A DNA stretch of 64,000 nucleotides from Pseudomonadota bacterium (GTDB taxonomy: Bacteria > Desulfobacterota > Desulfobacteria > Desulfobacterales > Desulfosarcinaceae), in the NCBI GenBank assembly GCA_023435265.1, contig JAEYRZ010000114.1:33826-97825 (forward strand). Direction: 5' to 3'. Position numbers and translations under genes: made by a program. Below the pieces are notes generated by a model. That model was not told the origin of the DNA. It worked only from the letters and a program-made list of their open reading frames with translations, and ran no database searches. Numbering within the stretch: position 1 is the stretch's first letter; every line of letters starts with the position of its first letter. Below are positions 18,638-27,549 of the stretch, in pieces.

Positions 18638-21043
18638 TCACATATCCTGTTTGAAAAACTGCGCCGGATCGGTCACGGTGCCCGGCTTGGGTGTATACTG
18701 GGTGGGCACGGTTCCTTCCTTGAAGCACTCGAATACGGTCTTTTTGGATTCCGGGATGGGCAGCATCCCTGTTTCGGCGTCGATCTTGGCGAATACGATC
18801 CCCTCCGGAACCTGAAAGATCCGTACCGGCTTGTCTTTTGAGATTTTCTGCATATAGCCCAGCCAGATCGGAATGGCGGCCCGCGCACCGGTCTCGCCCT
18901 CTCCCAGGCTGCGTTCCTGATCGAAGCCCACCCAGACGCCGGTAATCAAATCGGGCGTATAGCCCACGAACCAGGCATCGAAAAGGTTGTTGGTGGTGCC
19001 GGTTTTACCGGCCACCGGCCGCTTCAACTCGCGAATGCGTTGTCCTGTGCCGAACTTGACCACGCCCTCCATGAGGCTGGTCAACAGGTAAGCGGTTTCG
19101 CTTTCGATCACCTTGGTGCGCTCGGGCGTCATCTCCTCGATGATATTGCCGTATCGATCTTCGATTTTGGTGATGAAGGTGGGTTGGACCAACCAACCCT
19201 GGTTGGCGAAAACCGAATAGGCGCGTACGATCTCCAGCAGCGACAGGCCGGATGAACCCAGCGCCAGTGAGAGGCTCGGATACATGTCCGACTCAATGCC
19301 CAGCTTCCTTGCGTAGTCGACAACATACTCGATGCCGATTTCCTGCAGGATTTTGATGGTGACGATATTGCGGGATTTGGCCAGGGCATCGCGCAGCAGC
19401 GTCGGCCCGTAGAACTTTTTGCCATAGTTGCGGGGCTTCCAGGCTTCGTCCATTCCGGCGCTTTGCACGACAATCGGAGAGTCGATGATGATCGACGCGG
19501 GCGTGTAGCCCCGGTCTATGGCGGCCGCGTAAATGAGCGGCTTGAACGCCGATCCGGGCTGGCGCCGCGACTGGGTGGCGCGGTTGAATTGGCTCTCACT
19601 GAAATCGCGTCCCCCCACCATGACCTTGACCAGTCCGGTGCCCGCTTCGATCGAGAGCAATGCGGCCTGGGCCGCGGGCGTCTGGGCCAGGGACAAGATC
19701 CAGTCCTCCGATTTCTCTCGCTTGTCCTTGACCGTCACCTCGATCACATCTCCGGCGGCCAGCGCCTGACTCGGCCTCTGCAGGCGGCTTTTATACCACT
19801 CGACATCGGGATCCGGACGGCGGGCCCAGCGCATGTCTTCGATGTTGATGGCGCCCCGCTGATCGCCGATGCGGACCGTTGTCCGGCCCGCCTTGTCGTT
19901 CACGTCGATCACGACGCCCCTGGTTCGTACACCGGGTGCCAGCGGCCGTTCGGCGAGCCCGGCGAGCTGGTTCTGGCAGTAGGCTTCAATCTGGTCGGCG
20001 GGCAGCTTTTCAAGGGGTCCGCGGTACCCCTGGCGGCGATCGAGTTCCTCGAGACCTTTCTGGATTTCGGCCACCGCCGCCTTCTGCATTTCGATGTTCA
20101 CCGCGGCATGGATTTTGAGTCCCTGCGTGAGGAGCTTCTCCTCACCATATTTCTTTTGCACGTAGCGCCGAATATCCTCGGTGTAGATCGGCACTTTCTC
20201 CATATACCAGTTGCGCCGCGGCTTGATGTCGAGATGTGTGTCGATGGCCTCGGACGCCTCCAGATCGGTAATGTAGCCCTCGGCCACCATGCGGTTGAGC
20301 ACGTAAATCTGCCGCTGTGCGGCCCGCTCGGGGTAATGGAAGGGAGAGTAGCGGCTGGGGGCCTGCGGCAGCCCGGCCAGCATGGCGCATTCGGCCAGGT
20401 TGAGGCTCTCGACCGGTTTGTCGAAGTAGTTTTCGGCGGCGGCCTGGACCCCGTACGCGCCGTGCCCCAGGTAGATCTGGTTGAGGTAGAGATACAGGAT
20501 CTCATCCTTGCTGAAACTCTTGTCGATCCTGTAGGCCAGCAACGCTTCCTTGATCTTGCGCTCGTAACTGCGTTCGGGCGTCAGCAGAAAGCTCTTGGTC
20601 ACCTGCTGGGTGATGGTGCTGCCGCCCTGCACGATGGCGCCGGCTTCCAGGTTTTTAAAAAAAGCACGCACGATGCTGAGAAAATCGATTCCCTGGTGCT
20701 TGTAGAAGCGTGAATCTTCGGCTGCGATGAAGGCTTGCTTGAGTCTTTCGGGAATCCGGTCGAGCGGCGCCACGATGCGGCGCTCTTTATAAAATTCGCC
20801 GATCAGGCGCCCGTCGTCCGCGTACACCGTGCTGATGATGGGCGGCCTGTAGTCGCCCAGCGTGGAAATCTGGGGCAGATCTTCGCTGAAGTAAAAGAAG
20901 AAGGCGGTTGTCACGGCGGCGCCGACCGCCACCAGCAGGAGCATGATCCACAGGGTCCACCGCAGAATTTTCCGCCAGCGGCCGTTTTTTTCAAGGCGGG
21001 CACGCTTTTTGAGGATTTGGGTGGTCGTGACTTGTTTGGGCAT
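18638..21043 (-). CDS. mrcA: Penicillin-binding protein 1A (bifunctional peptidoglycan synthase)
   Basis: 801 residues, class A PBP. It has an N-terminal cytoplasmic tail and a TM anchor near 28-50. The GT51 glycosyltransferase has the catalytic glutamate in AAEDSRFYKHQGID and QGGSTITQQ. An OB-like insert follows (about 365-420, GVVIDVNDKAGRTTVRIG). The transpeptidase has SxxK in PGSAFKPL, the SxN element KSRN and KTGT in VAGKTGTTNN. It polymerises glycan strands and cross-links stems on the periplasmic face. AGGTGA precedes the start. It is divergent from hisI, with about 270 bases between. Confidence 0.96.
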   Translation of the reverse strand: MPKQVTTTQILKKRARLEKNGRWRKILRWTLWIMLLLVAVGAAVTTAFFFYFSEDLPQISTLGDYRPPIISTVYADDGRLIGEFYKERRIVAPLDRIPERLKQAFIAAEDSRFYKHQGIDFLSIVRAFFKNLEAGAIVQGGSTITQQVTKSFLLTPERSYERKIKEALLAYRIDKSFSKDEILYLYLNQIYLGHGAYGVQAAAENYFDKPVESLNLAECAMLAGLPQAPSRYSPFHYPERAAQRQIYVLNRMVAEGYITDLEASEAIDTHLDIKPRRNWYMEKVPIYTEDIRRYVQKKYGEEKLLTQGLKIHAAVNIEMQKAAVAEIQKGLEELDRRQGYRGPLEKLPADQIEAYCQNQLAGLAERPLAPGVRTRGVVIDVNDKAGRTTVRIGDQRGAINIEDMRWARRPDPDVEWYKSRLQRPSQALAAGDVIEVTVKDKREKSEDWILSLAQTPAAQAALLSIEAGTGLVKVMVGGRDFSESQFNRATQSRRQPGSAFKPLIYAAAIDRGYTPASIIIDSPIVVQSAGMDEAWKPRNYGKKFYGPTLLRDALAKSRNIVTIKILQEIGIEYVVDYARKLGIESDMYPSLSLALGSSGLSLLEIVRAYSVFANQGWLVQPTFITKIEDRYGNIIEEMTPERTKVIESETAYLLTSLMEGVVKFGTGQRIRELKRPVAGKTGTTNNLFDAWFVGYTPDLITGVWVGFDQERSLGEGETGARAAIPIWLGYMQKISKDKPVRIFQVPEGIVFAKIDAETGMLPIPESKKTVFECFKEGTVPTQYTPKPGTVTDPAQFFKQDM

Positions 21044-21233
21044 ATATCAATCACCTGATCGGTTTGCGTCAAAATGGGACCAAAAGGCCCGTTCCGATCT
21101 TTTCGGCAAGGACCTTCGAGCGCCTTTACTGATTCAGTTCAACGAACCTATCAAAATTGTCCAGGGGCGGCAAGAAGTTAAAGGGTTGCGCTGCCCGGGC
21201 GTCCTTTATTCGGGCCCATTTGTTTGAATTTCA

Positions 21234-21263
21234 TTGACTATTACGGCGGCTTGAGACTACAAA
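21234..21263 (+). promoter_or_regulatory. Candidate sigma-70 promoter for the hisI-hisG operon
   Basis: TTGACT (21234-21239) and TACAAA (21258-21263) are spaced by 18 bases, about 50 bases before the hisI ATG. A small GGCGC-TGAA-GCGCC hairpin lies between the promoter and the start (about 21281-21295). The match to the -35 is good and to the -10 moderate, and there is no supporting experiment. Confidence 0.35.
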
Positions 21264-21315
21264 ACCAAATTTTGAAATGTGGCGCTGAAGCGCCGCAGAC
21301 GGGAGATCGGGCGCC

Positions 21316-21696
21316 ATGCTTAAACTGGATTTTGACAAAATGGGTGGATTGCTTCCTGCGGTCGTGCAGGACCACCGGACCGGCGAAGTGCTCATGGTCG
21401 GTTTCATGAATCAGGAGGCTTGGGAAACGACGCTGCGGACCGGTCAGGCCACCTTCTTCAGCCGCACGCGCAACACCTTATGGACCAAGGGCCTGACATC
21501 GGGTAATGTCCAGGCGGTCAAAGAGATATGGGTCGATTGTGACGACGATACCGTGCTGCTGAAAGTCGAACAAATCGGAGGGGCGGCATGCCACACCGGT
21601 CATCGCAGCTGTTTTTACCGGCGGGTGAATTCCGATCGGAGCCTGACCGTGGTCGGCCGGCCGCTTTTCGATCCCAAGGAGGTTTATCGTAAATGA
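21316..21696 (+). CDS. hisI: Phosphoribosyl-AMP cyclohydrolase
   Basis: Third step of histidine biosynthesis, opening the adenine ring of phosphoribosyl-AMP. 126 residues, the monofunctional size, without a fused HisE domain. The metal-binding signature is present: WVDCDDDT (Mg site) and AACHTGHRSCFYR (zinc cysteines). Also seen are the N-terminal VVQDHRTGEVLMVGFMN and FFSRTRNTLWTKG. Its stop overlaps the hisG start by four bases, giving coupled translation. GGGAG is about 12 bases upstream, a little far. Confidence 0.96.
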   Translation: MLKLDFDKMGGLLPAVVQDHRTGEVLMVGFMNQEAWETTLRTGQATFFSRTRNTLWTKGLTSGNVQAVKEIWVDCDDDTVLLKVEQIGGAACHTGHRSCFYRRVNSDRSLTVVGRPLFDPKEVYRK

Positions 21697-22568
21697 GCTT
21701 ACCTTTGAAGCTGGGCATCCCCAAAGGAAGCCTGCAGAACGCCACCATTGCGCTTTTCAAACGTTCGGGCTGGACGATCAATGTGAACGACCGCAGCTAT
21801 TTTCCCGAAATCGACGATCCGGCGATCGAATGCGCCATCTGCCGCGCTCAGGAAATGTCGCGCTATGTAGAAACCGGCACCTTGGATGCGGGTTTGACCG
21901 GCAAGGACTGGATCGCGGAAAACCGTTCCGACATTCACGTGGTGAGCGATCTGATCTACTCCAAAGTCAGCTCGCGGCCGGCGCGCTGGGTCCTGGCGGT
22001 GCCTTACGACTCGACCGTGAAAACGCTCGAGGATCTCAAAGGCAAAAAGATCGCCACCGAACTGCTGGGCTTCACCCAGCGCTATTTCCAGGAGCGCGGC
22101 ATCGACGTGACGGTCGAATTTTCGTGGGGCGCCACCGAGGCCAAGGTGGTCTCGGGTCTGGCCGATGCGGTGGTCGAAGTCACCGAGACCGGCAGTACCA
22201 TCAAAGCGCATGGCCTGCGCATCATCCATGAGTTGATGCAGACCAATACGCAGTTGATCGCCAACCACGCGGCCTGGCAGGACCTCCGCAAACGCGAAAA
22301 GATCGAACAGATCGCACTGCTTCTGCAGGGTGCCCTGCGGGGTGAAAAACTGGTAGGACTCAAGCTGAACGTTTCCAAGGAGAAGCTGGCTGGGGTTGTC
22401 GGGCTTTTGCCCAGTCTCAATGCACCCACCGTTTCGCCGCTTTATCAGTCGGAATGGTTCGCCGTCGAGAGCGTGGTCAACACCGGCTATGTCCGCGAGC
22501 TGATTCCCGAGCTGCTCAAGGCCGGCGCCGAGGGGATCATCGAATATCCTTTGAACAAGGTGGTTTAA
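21693..22568 (+). CDS. hisG: ATP phosphoribosyltransferase, long form
   Basis: First committed step of histidine synthesis, condensing ATP and PRPP. 291 residues, so the long form with a C-terminal PII-like domain (about 215-290) that binds histidine for feedback; no separate HisZ is needed. The family PRPP loop VEVTETGSTIKAHGL is present near residue 160, and LGIPKGSLQ at the start. AAGGAGG is eight bases before the ATG, within hisI. The C-terminal NKVV ends 25 bases before the aminotransferase. Confidence 0.96.
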   Translation: MSLPLKLGIPKGSLQNATIALFKRSGWTINVNDRSYFPEIDDPAIECAICRAQEMSRYVETGTLDAGLTGKDWIAENRSDIHVVSDLIYSKVSSRPARWVLAVPYDSTVKTLEDLKGKKIATELLGFTQRYFQERGIDVTVEFSWGATEAKVVSGLADAVVEVTETGSTIKAHGLRIIHELMQTNTQLIANHAAWQDLRKREKIEQIALLLQGALRGEKLVGLKLNVSKEKLAGVVGLLPSLNAPTVSPLYQSEWFAVESVVNTGYVRELIPELLKAGAEGIIEYPLNKVV

Positions 22569-22593
22569 GAGTCCGGTTCCCAAAGGGGGTTGT

Positions 22594-23745
22594 ATGGAGT
22601 CCAAGCGCACGCAGGAGATGACGTCGTTCATCGTCATGGACGTGCTTGAAAAAGCCTGCGAACTCGAGTGCCGGGGCGCGCACGTCATCCACCTGGAGGT
22701 TGGCGAGCCCGATTTCGATGCGCCGGCCTGCGTCCGGGAAGCCGCCGTCCGGGCGCTGCATGACGGCTGTACGCACTATACCCACAGCCTGGGCATCCTG
22801 CCGCTGCGCGAAGCGATCTGCCGCTACTACCATGAAAAGTACCGGGTGGATGTCGATCCGGGCCGGATCGTGATCACGTCGGGCAGTTCGCCGGCCATCT
22901 TCATGCTTTTCGCCGCCCTGCTGGAACCCGGGGACGAGGTGATCATCTCCGATCCCCATTATGCCTGTTACCCCAATTTCATCCGCTTCGTGCAAGGGCT
23001 TCCGGTACGCGTACCGGTTCTGGAGGCGGACGGGTTCCAATACCGGCCGGAGGCGATCGAGGAAAAACGCTCCCCCCGCACCCGGGCGATCTTCATCAAT
23101 TCGCCTTCCAACCCGACCGGAAACCTGCTCTCGGCCGAGCGCATGCAGGCCATCGCCAAAATGGGACCCTATGTGGTCTCGGATGAAATCTACCATGGAC
23201 TGGTGTACGAAGGTCGGGAGCATTCGATTCTCGAGTTCACCGACCACGCCTTCGTGATCAACGGGTTTTCCAAGCTTTTCGCCATGACCGGCCTGCGGCT
23301 GGGTTACTTGATCGCGCCCAGGCCCTTCATGCGCGCCATCCAGAAAATTCATCAGAATTTTTTCATATCCGCCAATGCCGCCGTCCAGCAGGCCGGGATC
23401 GCCGCCCTCGAAAGCGCCTGGGATGATGTGGCCCATATGAAGGCGGTCTACGACGAGCGCCGGCGCTACATGGTGCAGCGCCTCAAGGGGCTCGGTTTCG
23501 GCATCACGGTCGAACCCACCGGCGCCTTTTACGTCTTCGCCAATGCCAGGCATCTTTCCCCGGATTCCTATCGACTGGCCTTCGACATCCTGGACAAAGC
23601 CCACGTGGGCGTCACTCCGGGGATCGATTTCGGACCCCATGGAGAAGGCTATCTGCGTTTTTCATATGCCAATTCGCTGGAAAACATCAAAGAAGGTCTC
23701 GATCGGCTGGAACGGTACCTGCAGGAAAGGACGGCACATCCCTGA
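22594..23745 (+). CDS. PLP-dependent class I/II aminotransferase
   Basis: 383 residues, fold type I. HVIHLEVGEPDFDAP near residue 30, INSPSNPTGNLLS near 170, SDEIYHGLVYEG near 197 and the PLP-lysine motif NGFSKLFAMTGLRLGY near 228 are present. This is the aspartate/alanine-type branch rather than HisC. It follows hisG in the same operon, so it may supply or use amino groups in histidine or aspartate metabolism; substrate is not readable. A strong hairpin terminator follows. Confidence 0.92.
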   Translation: MESKRTQEMTSFIVMDVLEKACELECRGAHVIHLEVGEPDFDAPACVREAAVRALHDGCTHYTHSLGILPLREAICRYYHEKYRVDVDPGRIVITSGSSPAIFMLFAALLEPGDEVIISDPHYACYPNFIRFVQGLPVRVPVLEADGFQYRPEAIEEKRSPRTRAIFINSPSNPTGNLLSAERMQAIAKMGPYVVSDEIYHGLVYEGREHSILEFTDHAFVINGFSKLFAMTGLRLGYLIAPRPFMRAIQKIHQNFFISANAAVQQAGIAALESAWDDVAHMKAVYDERRRYMVQRLKGLGFGITVEPTGAFYVFANARHLSPDSYRLAFDILDKAHVGVTPGIDFGPHGEGYLRFSYANSLENIKEGLDRLERYLQERTAHP

Positions 23746-23766
23746 TTGCGGAAAACGATTCACTCT

Positions 23767-23812
23767 GAGGACACGGAGAATCGGGTATCTTCTCCGTGTC
23801 CTCTTTGTTCTT
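23767..23812 (+). terminator. Hairpin terminator after hisI-hisG-aminotransferase
   Basis: A perfect 14-bp stem (GAGGACACGGAGAA at 23767-23780 with its complement at 23790-23803), a 9-base loop, then TTTGTTCTT. The stem sequence belongs to the same CACAGAG/CACGGAG family as the dispersed repeats, so a mobile repeat seems to serve as the terminator here. Confidence 0.7.
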
Positions 23813-23873
23813 ATGGTTTCGTTTTGAAAACCTTCGAAAAAGGTGGCAAAGTATAACCAACGAGGTTGGCTCT

Positions 23874-24470
23874 TTGGAAGACACATTCCGTATCAAATCC
23901 GCCGAGTTCGTCACCAGCGCCGTCAAGCCGGACCAGTATCCGGCTCCCGAGCGCCCCGAGGTGGCGTTCGCCGGTCGTTCCAACGTGGGCAAATCCTCGC
24001 TGATCAACACCCTTCTGGAACGCCGGCGGCTGGCAAAAACAAGCACCACGCCGGGCCGGACTCAGTTGATCAATTTCTTCCTGGTGAACGGTACGCTGTC
24101 GTTCGTCGATCTGCCGGGGTATGGATATGCCAAGGTTCCTCCCGAACTGCGGCGCAAGTGGGGCCCCATGGTCGAAACCTATCTCTCCGGGCGCGACGTG
24201 CTCAAGGCAGTGGTGCTTCTCATGGACATCCGGCGCACGCCGCTTGTGGAGGAGTTGAATTTCATCGACTGGCTGCGCCAATATGGCATCGCCATGATTC
24301 CGGTACTGACCAAGTGCGACAAACTATCCAAAACGGAACAACAAAAACAGCGCCGCAAGGCGGCTGAAGGGCTCGGTTTAGAACCGGAGGATTTGATCCT
24401 GTTTTCGGCCAAAACGCGCCAGGGCAAAGTGACGCTCTGGCAAAGGATACTTGCGGCGACCAACGTTTAG
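23874..24470 (+). CDS. engB: Ribosome-biogenesis GTPase YsxC/EngB
   Basis: Essential GTPase for late assembly of the large ribosomal subunit. About 198 residues with G1 GRSNVGKSS, G2 region TTPGRTQ, G3 DLPGYGYAK, G4 TKCDK and G5 FSAKT. The frame is open back to 23796, but that runs through the terminator hairpin. A TTG at 23874, with ACGAGG upstream and the product beginning MEDTFRIKSAEF, gives the family's normal length, so it is preferred. Next to era, making a GTPase pair. Confidence 0.93.
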   Translation: MEDTFRIKSAEFVTSAVKPDQYPAPERPEVAFAGRSNVGKSSLINTLLERRRLAKTSTTPGRTQLINFFLVNGTLSFVDLPGYGYAKVPPELRRKWGPMVETYLSGRDVLKAVVLLMDIRRTPLVEELNFIDWLRQYGIAMIPVLTKCDKLSKTEQQKQRRKAAEGLGLEPEDLILFSAKTRQGKVTLWQRILAATNV

Positions 24471-24579
24471 CGTCCGTCCGTGAGGTCGGCCGTAAGCTTC
24501 GAAAGCGCGTCGGCCGCAATGCGCATCGCGTTATGGACAGGCCGCCTCCGGTGCATAAAGAACCGTCAGGACAATTGGC

Positions 24580-25494
24580 ATGCAATCCGATGACCGCATG
24601 AAGCAAGACGAAGCGTTCAAATCCGGCATGATCGCCATCGTCGGAGCGCCCAACGCCGGCAAATCGACCCTCCTCAACCGCCTGCTGGGTCAAAAGATAT
24701 CGATCACCAGCAAAAAGCCCCAGACCACCCGCAACCGCATTCTGGGCATTCTGAACCAGCCGCGGGCGCAGTTGATCTTCCTCGACACCCCGGGTGTGCA
24801 CCGCGCATCGGGGGCGCTGAATCAACGCATCGTCGCCGTCGCCTTGGCGGCCCTCGTGGACTGCGACGCGATCCTGATGCTGGCCGATGCCGCGGCGGCG
24901 CATTCGCCGGACGAAGACTTTCTGGTCGAAAAGCTGTCCGCCTCCGCGCGGCCGAAGGTGCTTGCCTTGAACAAGGTCGATCTCCTGGATAAAGCGCAGT
25001 TGTTGAGGCGGATCGACCAGTGGTCGCGGCGGCATGCCTTCGAGGCCATCGTGCCGATTTCGGCGACCCTGGGCACCCAGGTCGAGGCGCTGATCGGCGC
25101 GCTGACGAAGCTGATGCCCTCCGGCCCGGCGCTCTATGCGCCCGACAGTCTGACGGACCTTCCCGAGCGTTTCATCGCCGCCGAAATGATCCGCGAGAAG
25201 GTGTTCCGGCTGACCGGCGAGGAGATCCCGTATGCAGCCGCGGTCACCGTCGATTCGTTCAGCGAGGAAAAAGAAGGGCGCCTGGTCCGCATTCTGGCGA
25301 CCATCCATGTGGAACGCGAATCGCAGAAAGGCATCGTCATCGGCAAACAGGGTGGGAAGTTGAAGCAAATCGGCCAGGCGGCGCGCGCCGAGATCGAGCG
25401 CATGCTGGGATGCCAGGTATTTCTGAAGCTGTTCGTGCGCGTGCAGAAAAACTGGACCAGGGACACCAAGGCCCTGCAGCGCTTCGGGTACTGA
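24580..25494 (+). CDS. era: Ribosome-assembly GTPase Era
   Basis: Binds the 3' end of 16S rRNA and checks 30S maturation. 304 residues. GTPase motifs are G1 GAPNAGKST, G2 KPQTTRN, G3 DTPGVH, G4 NKVD and SAT. The C-terminal KH domain contains VIGKQGGKLKQIGQAARAEI near residue 255. An in-frame ATG at 24598 (MKQDEA) is an alternative start six residues on. The 109 bases from engB show no clear terminator, so cotranscription is possible. Confidence 0.96.
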   Translation: MQSDDRMKQDEAFKSGMIAIVGAPNAGKSTLLNRLLGQKISITSKKPQTTRNRILGILNQPRAQLIFLDTPGVHRASGALNQRIVAVALAALVDCDAILMLADAAAAHSPDEDFLVEKLSASARPKVLALNKVDLLDKAQLLRRIDQWSRRHAFEAIVPISATLGTQVEALIGALTKLMPSGPALYAPDSLTDLPERFIAAEMIREKVFRLTGEEIPYAAAVTVDSFSEEKEGRLVRILATIHVERESQKGIVIGKQGGKLKQIGQAARAEIERMLGCQVFLKLFVRVQKNWTRDTKALQRFGY

Positions 25495-25507
25495 ACGGAC
25501 GAACGCC

Positions 25508-26356
25508 TTGATTCTTTCATTTCACCCGATCATTGAAGCGGACCGCAACATCATCTGCGCCGGAAGGGCGCCGGACCGCAACGATCGAGCGGCCATTCAG
25601 GCCGCCGCCGCGGTGATTCTGCCGCAAGGGTGCTCCGAAGCGCTTTACCGCATGGCCCGCGCCAATTGCGAACATGTTTTCCCGAATCTGGATGCGCGCT
25701 TTGATTTCCCGGGCAAAATGGGCCAGATCCGCCTCTTTCGCAGCCTGGGCGTGGCCCATCCGTTCACCCGTCTTTTTTCATCGGTGGCCGAGTTCGAATC
25801 ATTGAAGGCCGAAACCGCCTTTCCCGTGGTGATCAAATGGGACTGGGGGGGCGAAGGCGATACGGTCTTCAAAGTCGAACATCCCGACACCCTGACCCGC
25901 GTTCTCGAGCGCACCAGAGCATGCGAACGCTCGGGACAATTCGGATTCCTGGTGCAGGCGTTTATCCCATCCGACGGCAAAGCCCTGCGCATGACCCGGA
26001 TCGGACGGCGGCGGATCGATTACTGGCGCGTTCAAAAGGATCCCCGCTGCTTCGGCAGCGCTCTGGCGCAAGGCGCACAAATCGATTACGAAATCCCGGA
26101 GGACCTGCGTTCCGCCGCCGGCGCGGCGGTGGCGACGGTCGTCGCCGAAACCGGTTTGCAACTGGCCGGGTTTGATTTTATATTTGAACGTGATGCCCTG
26201 CTGAATGGACGGATCGAACCGCTGATGCTCGAAATAAACTATTTTTTCGGGCGGCGTGGCCTCGGCGGTTCGGAACGCTATTACGCCATGCTGACCGCCG
26301 AAGTCGATGCCTGGCTCGCCGAGCGGGGATTCGTACGACATGAAGACGGCGGCTGA
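25508..26356 (+). CDS. Orphan ATP-grasp (RimK-like) protein
   Basis: 282 residues starting with TTG, 13 bases after era. ATP-grasp features are visible: MGQIRLFRSLGVAHP (N-terminal subdomain), FPVVIKWDWGGEGDTVF near 110 (ATP-binding strand and glycine loop), FLVQAFIPSD near 146 and the metal-binding LAGFDFIFE...LMLEINYFF near 218-245. The pre-ATP-grasp part is short. It could ligate an amino acid to a protein or peptide, or be a relic. The neighbour HNH gene overlaps its end. Substrate unknown. Confidence 0.75.
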   Translation: MILSFHPIIEADRNIICAGRAPDRNDRAAIQAAAAVILPQGCSEALYRMARANCEHVFPNLDARFDFPGKMGQIRLFRSLGVAHPFTRLFSSVAEFESLKAETAFPVVIKWDWGGEGDTVFKVEHPDTLTRVLERTRACERSGQFGFLVQAFIPSDGKALRMTRIGRRRIDYWRVQKDPRCFGSALAQGAQIDYEIPEDLRSAAGAAVATVVAETGLQLAGFDFIFERDALLNGRIEPLMLEINYFFGRRGLGGSERYYAMLTAEVDAWLAERGFVRHEDGG

Positions 26357-26726
26357 AAGTTCCATACTGATGAAACGCAGTGAATCGATATCTCCATTTG
26401 CTTACGATCTCTCGGAAGAATCCATCCGGACCGAACGGCGCAAAGCGCGCGAACTGCGCGCCAGCCAATGGTGGAAGCGACGTTGCGCAAAAGGCGAATG
26501 CCATTATTGCGGAAGGCCGACCTCGCCGCGCGAGTTGACCATGGATCACATCGTACCGCTTTCGCGTGGCGGCAAAAGCACCAAAGGCAACCTGGCGCCC
26601 GCCTGCAAAGTCTGCAACACCAAGAAAAAGCAGCTCCTGCCCATGGAATGGGAAGCGTACCTGAAGAATTTCAGACTACCGCGGTCATCCGCAAGCGATA
26701 CCGAGCCCTCGACCGAACGGCCGTGA
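26340..26726 (+). CDS. HNH endonuclease (stand-alone)
   Basis: About 128 residues. The HNH core is complete: CHYCGR zinc knuckle, LTMDHIVPLSRGG with the catalytic histidine, NLAPACKVCNTKKK with the asparagine and second CxxC. The N-terminal 45 residues are charged and helical (TERRKARELRASQWWKRR). Start at 26340 follows a GGGGA site; ATG 26370 is an alternative. It overlaps the ATP-grasp gene by 17 bases. There is no phage or methylase context, so it is probably a housekeeping HNH of the type commonly linked to RNA or DNA processing genes. Confidence 0.85.
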   Translation: MKTAAESSILMKRSESISPFAYDLSEESIRTERRKARELRASQWWKRRCAKGECHYCGRPTSPRELTMDHIVPLSRGGKSTKGNLAPACKVCNTKKKQLLPMEWEAYLKNFRLPRSSASDTEPSTERP

Positions 26727-26742
26727 TCAAGGGTGCGGCGCA

Positions 26743-27516
26743 TCACCCGGGACCCGGCGGACGCCATCCGGCACGCAGATAATCCTCGAAACTCCACAAG
26801 GGCCGCAGCGGGTCGTCCGCCGCAGGCCAGGGCCAGCCCAGTGGTTCGGGCAATTCGAAACGCAGCTGATCCCGGCGTGTGGGATGAAGCAGGCTGAGTT
26901 GCGCCGCCAGCAGGGCGATGCGGCCGTCAGGCAGTGCGCGCGGGGCGCCGTAGGCCCGGTCGCCCACGATCGGGCAGCCCAGCGCCGCCATCTGCAGCCT
27001 GATCTGGTGCCGGCGACCGGTCTCGAGATCGACCTGGATCAGGCTGTGCGGGGCCCGGTGTTCCAGAAGCCGGTAGGCAAGCCGGGCCTCCTGACGATCT
27101 CGGCCGGCCGGCGCGATACGGCTGAGACGCCCGCGACGTTCGATATGCTGGATCAACTGGTCGCTGTCCCGAGGCGGCCGGCCGTTCACCACGGCCAGAT
27201 ACCGTTTGCGGATCACCCCCTCGCGAAATTGGGCGCTGAGTCGCGCGGCACCCTTCGAGGTGCGCGCCAGCGCAAGGAGACCCGCCACCGGCGCATCCAA
27301 CCGGTGCACGAGGCCCAGGAAGACCAGCCCGGGTTTGGCATAACGGATCTTGATCCAATCCTTGGCGAGATCGGAGAGGTTGGGCTTGCCGGTGTGGTCG
27401 CGTTGCATTCTCAACCCTGCTGGTTTATAGATCACAAGCAAATGGTTGTCCGCGTAAACCACCGGCCAGCGCGGATGAAACAATGCATCCACCGGCTTGT
27501 ATGAGGGGTCGCTCAT
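26743..27516 (-). CDS. RluA-family RNA pseudouridine synthase
   Basis: 257 residues. The catalytic motif HRLDAPVAGLLALAR is the RluA HRLDxxTSG signature with the usual TS replaced by PV; the catalytic aspartate is present. KRYLAVVNG, GRRHQIRLQM and YGAPRALPDGRIALLA follow the family. No S4 domain, so it is a short RluA-type enzyme (tRNA or rRNA target not deducible). Divergent from the RsmG-SpoU fusion (33 bases apart) and convergent with the HNH gene. Confidence 0.9.
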   Translation of the reverse strand: MSDPSYKPVDALFHPRWPVVYADNHLLVIYKPAGLRMQRDHTGKPNLSDLAKDWIKIRYAKPGLVFLGLVHRLDAPVAGLLALARTSKGAARLSAQFREGVIRKRYLAVVNGRPPRDSDQLIQHIERRGRLSRIAPAGRDRQEARLAYRLLEHRAPHSLIQVDLETGRRHQIRLQMAALGCPIVGDRAYGAPRALPDGRIALLAAQLSLLHPTRRDQLRFELPEPLGWPWPAADDPLRPLWSFEDYLRAGWRPPGPG

Positions 27517-27549
27517 GTTCGGCCCGTATCGTTCACCCCACGTGACGCC

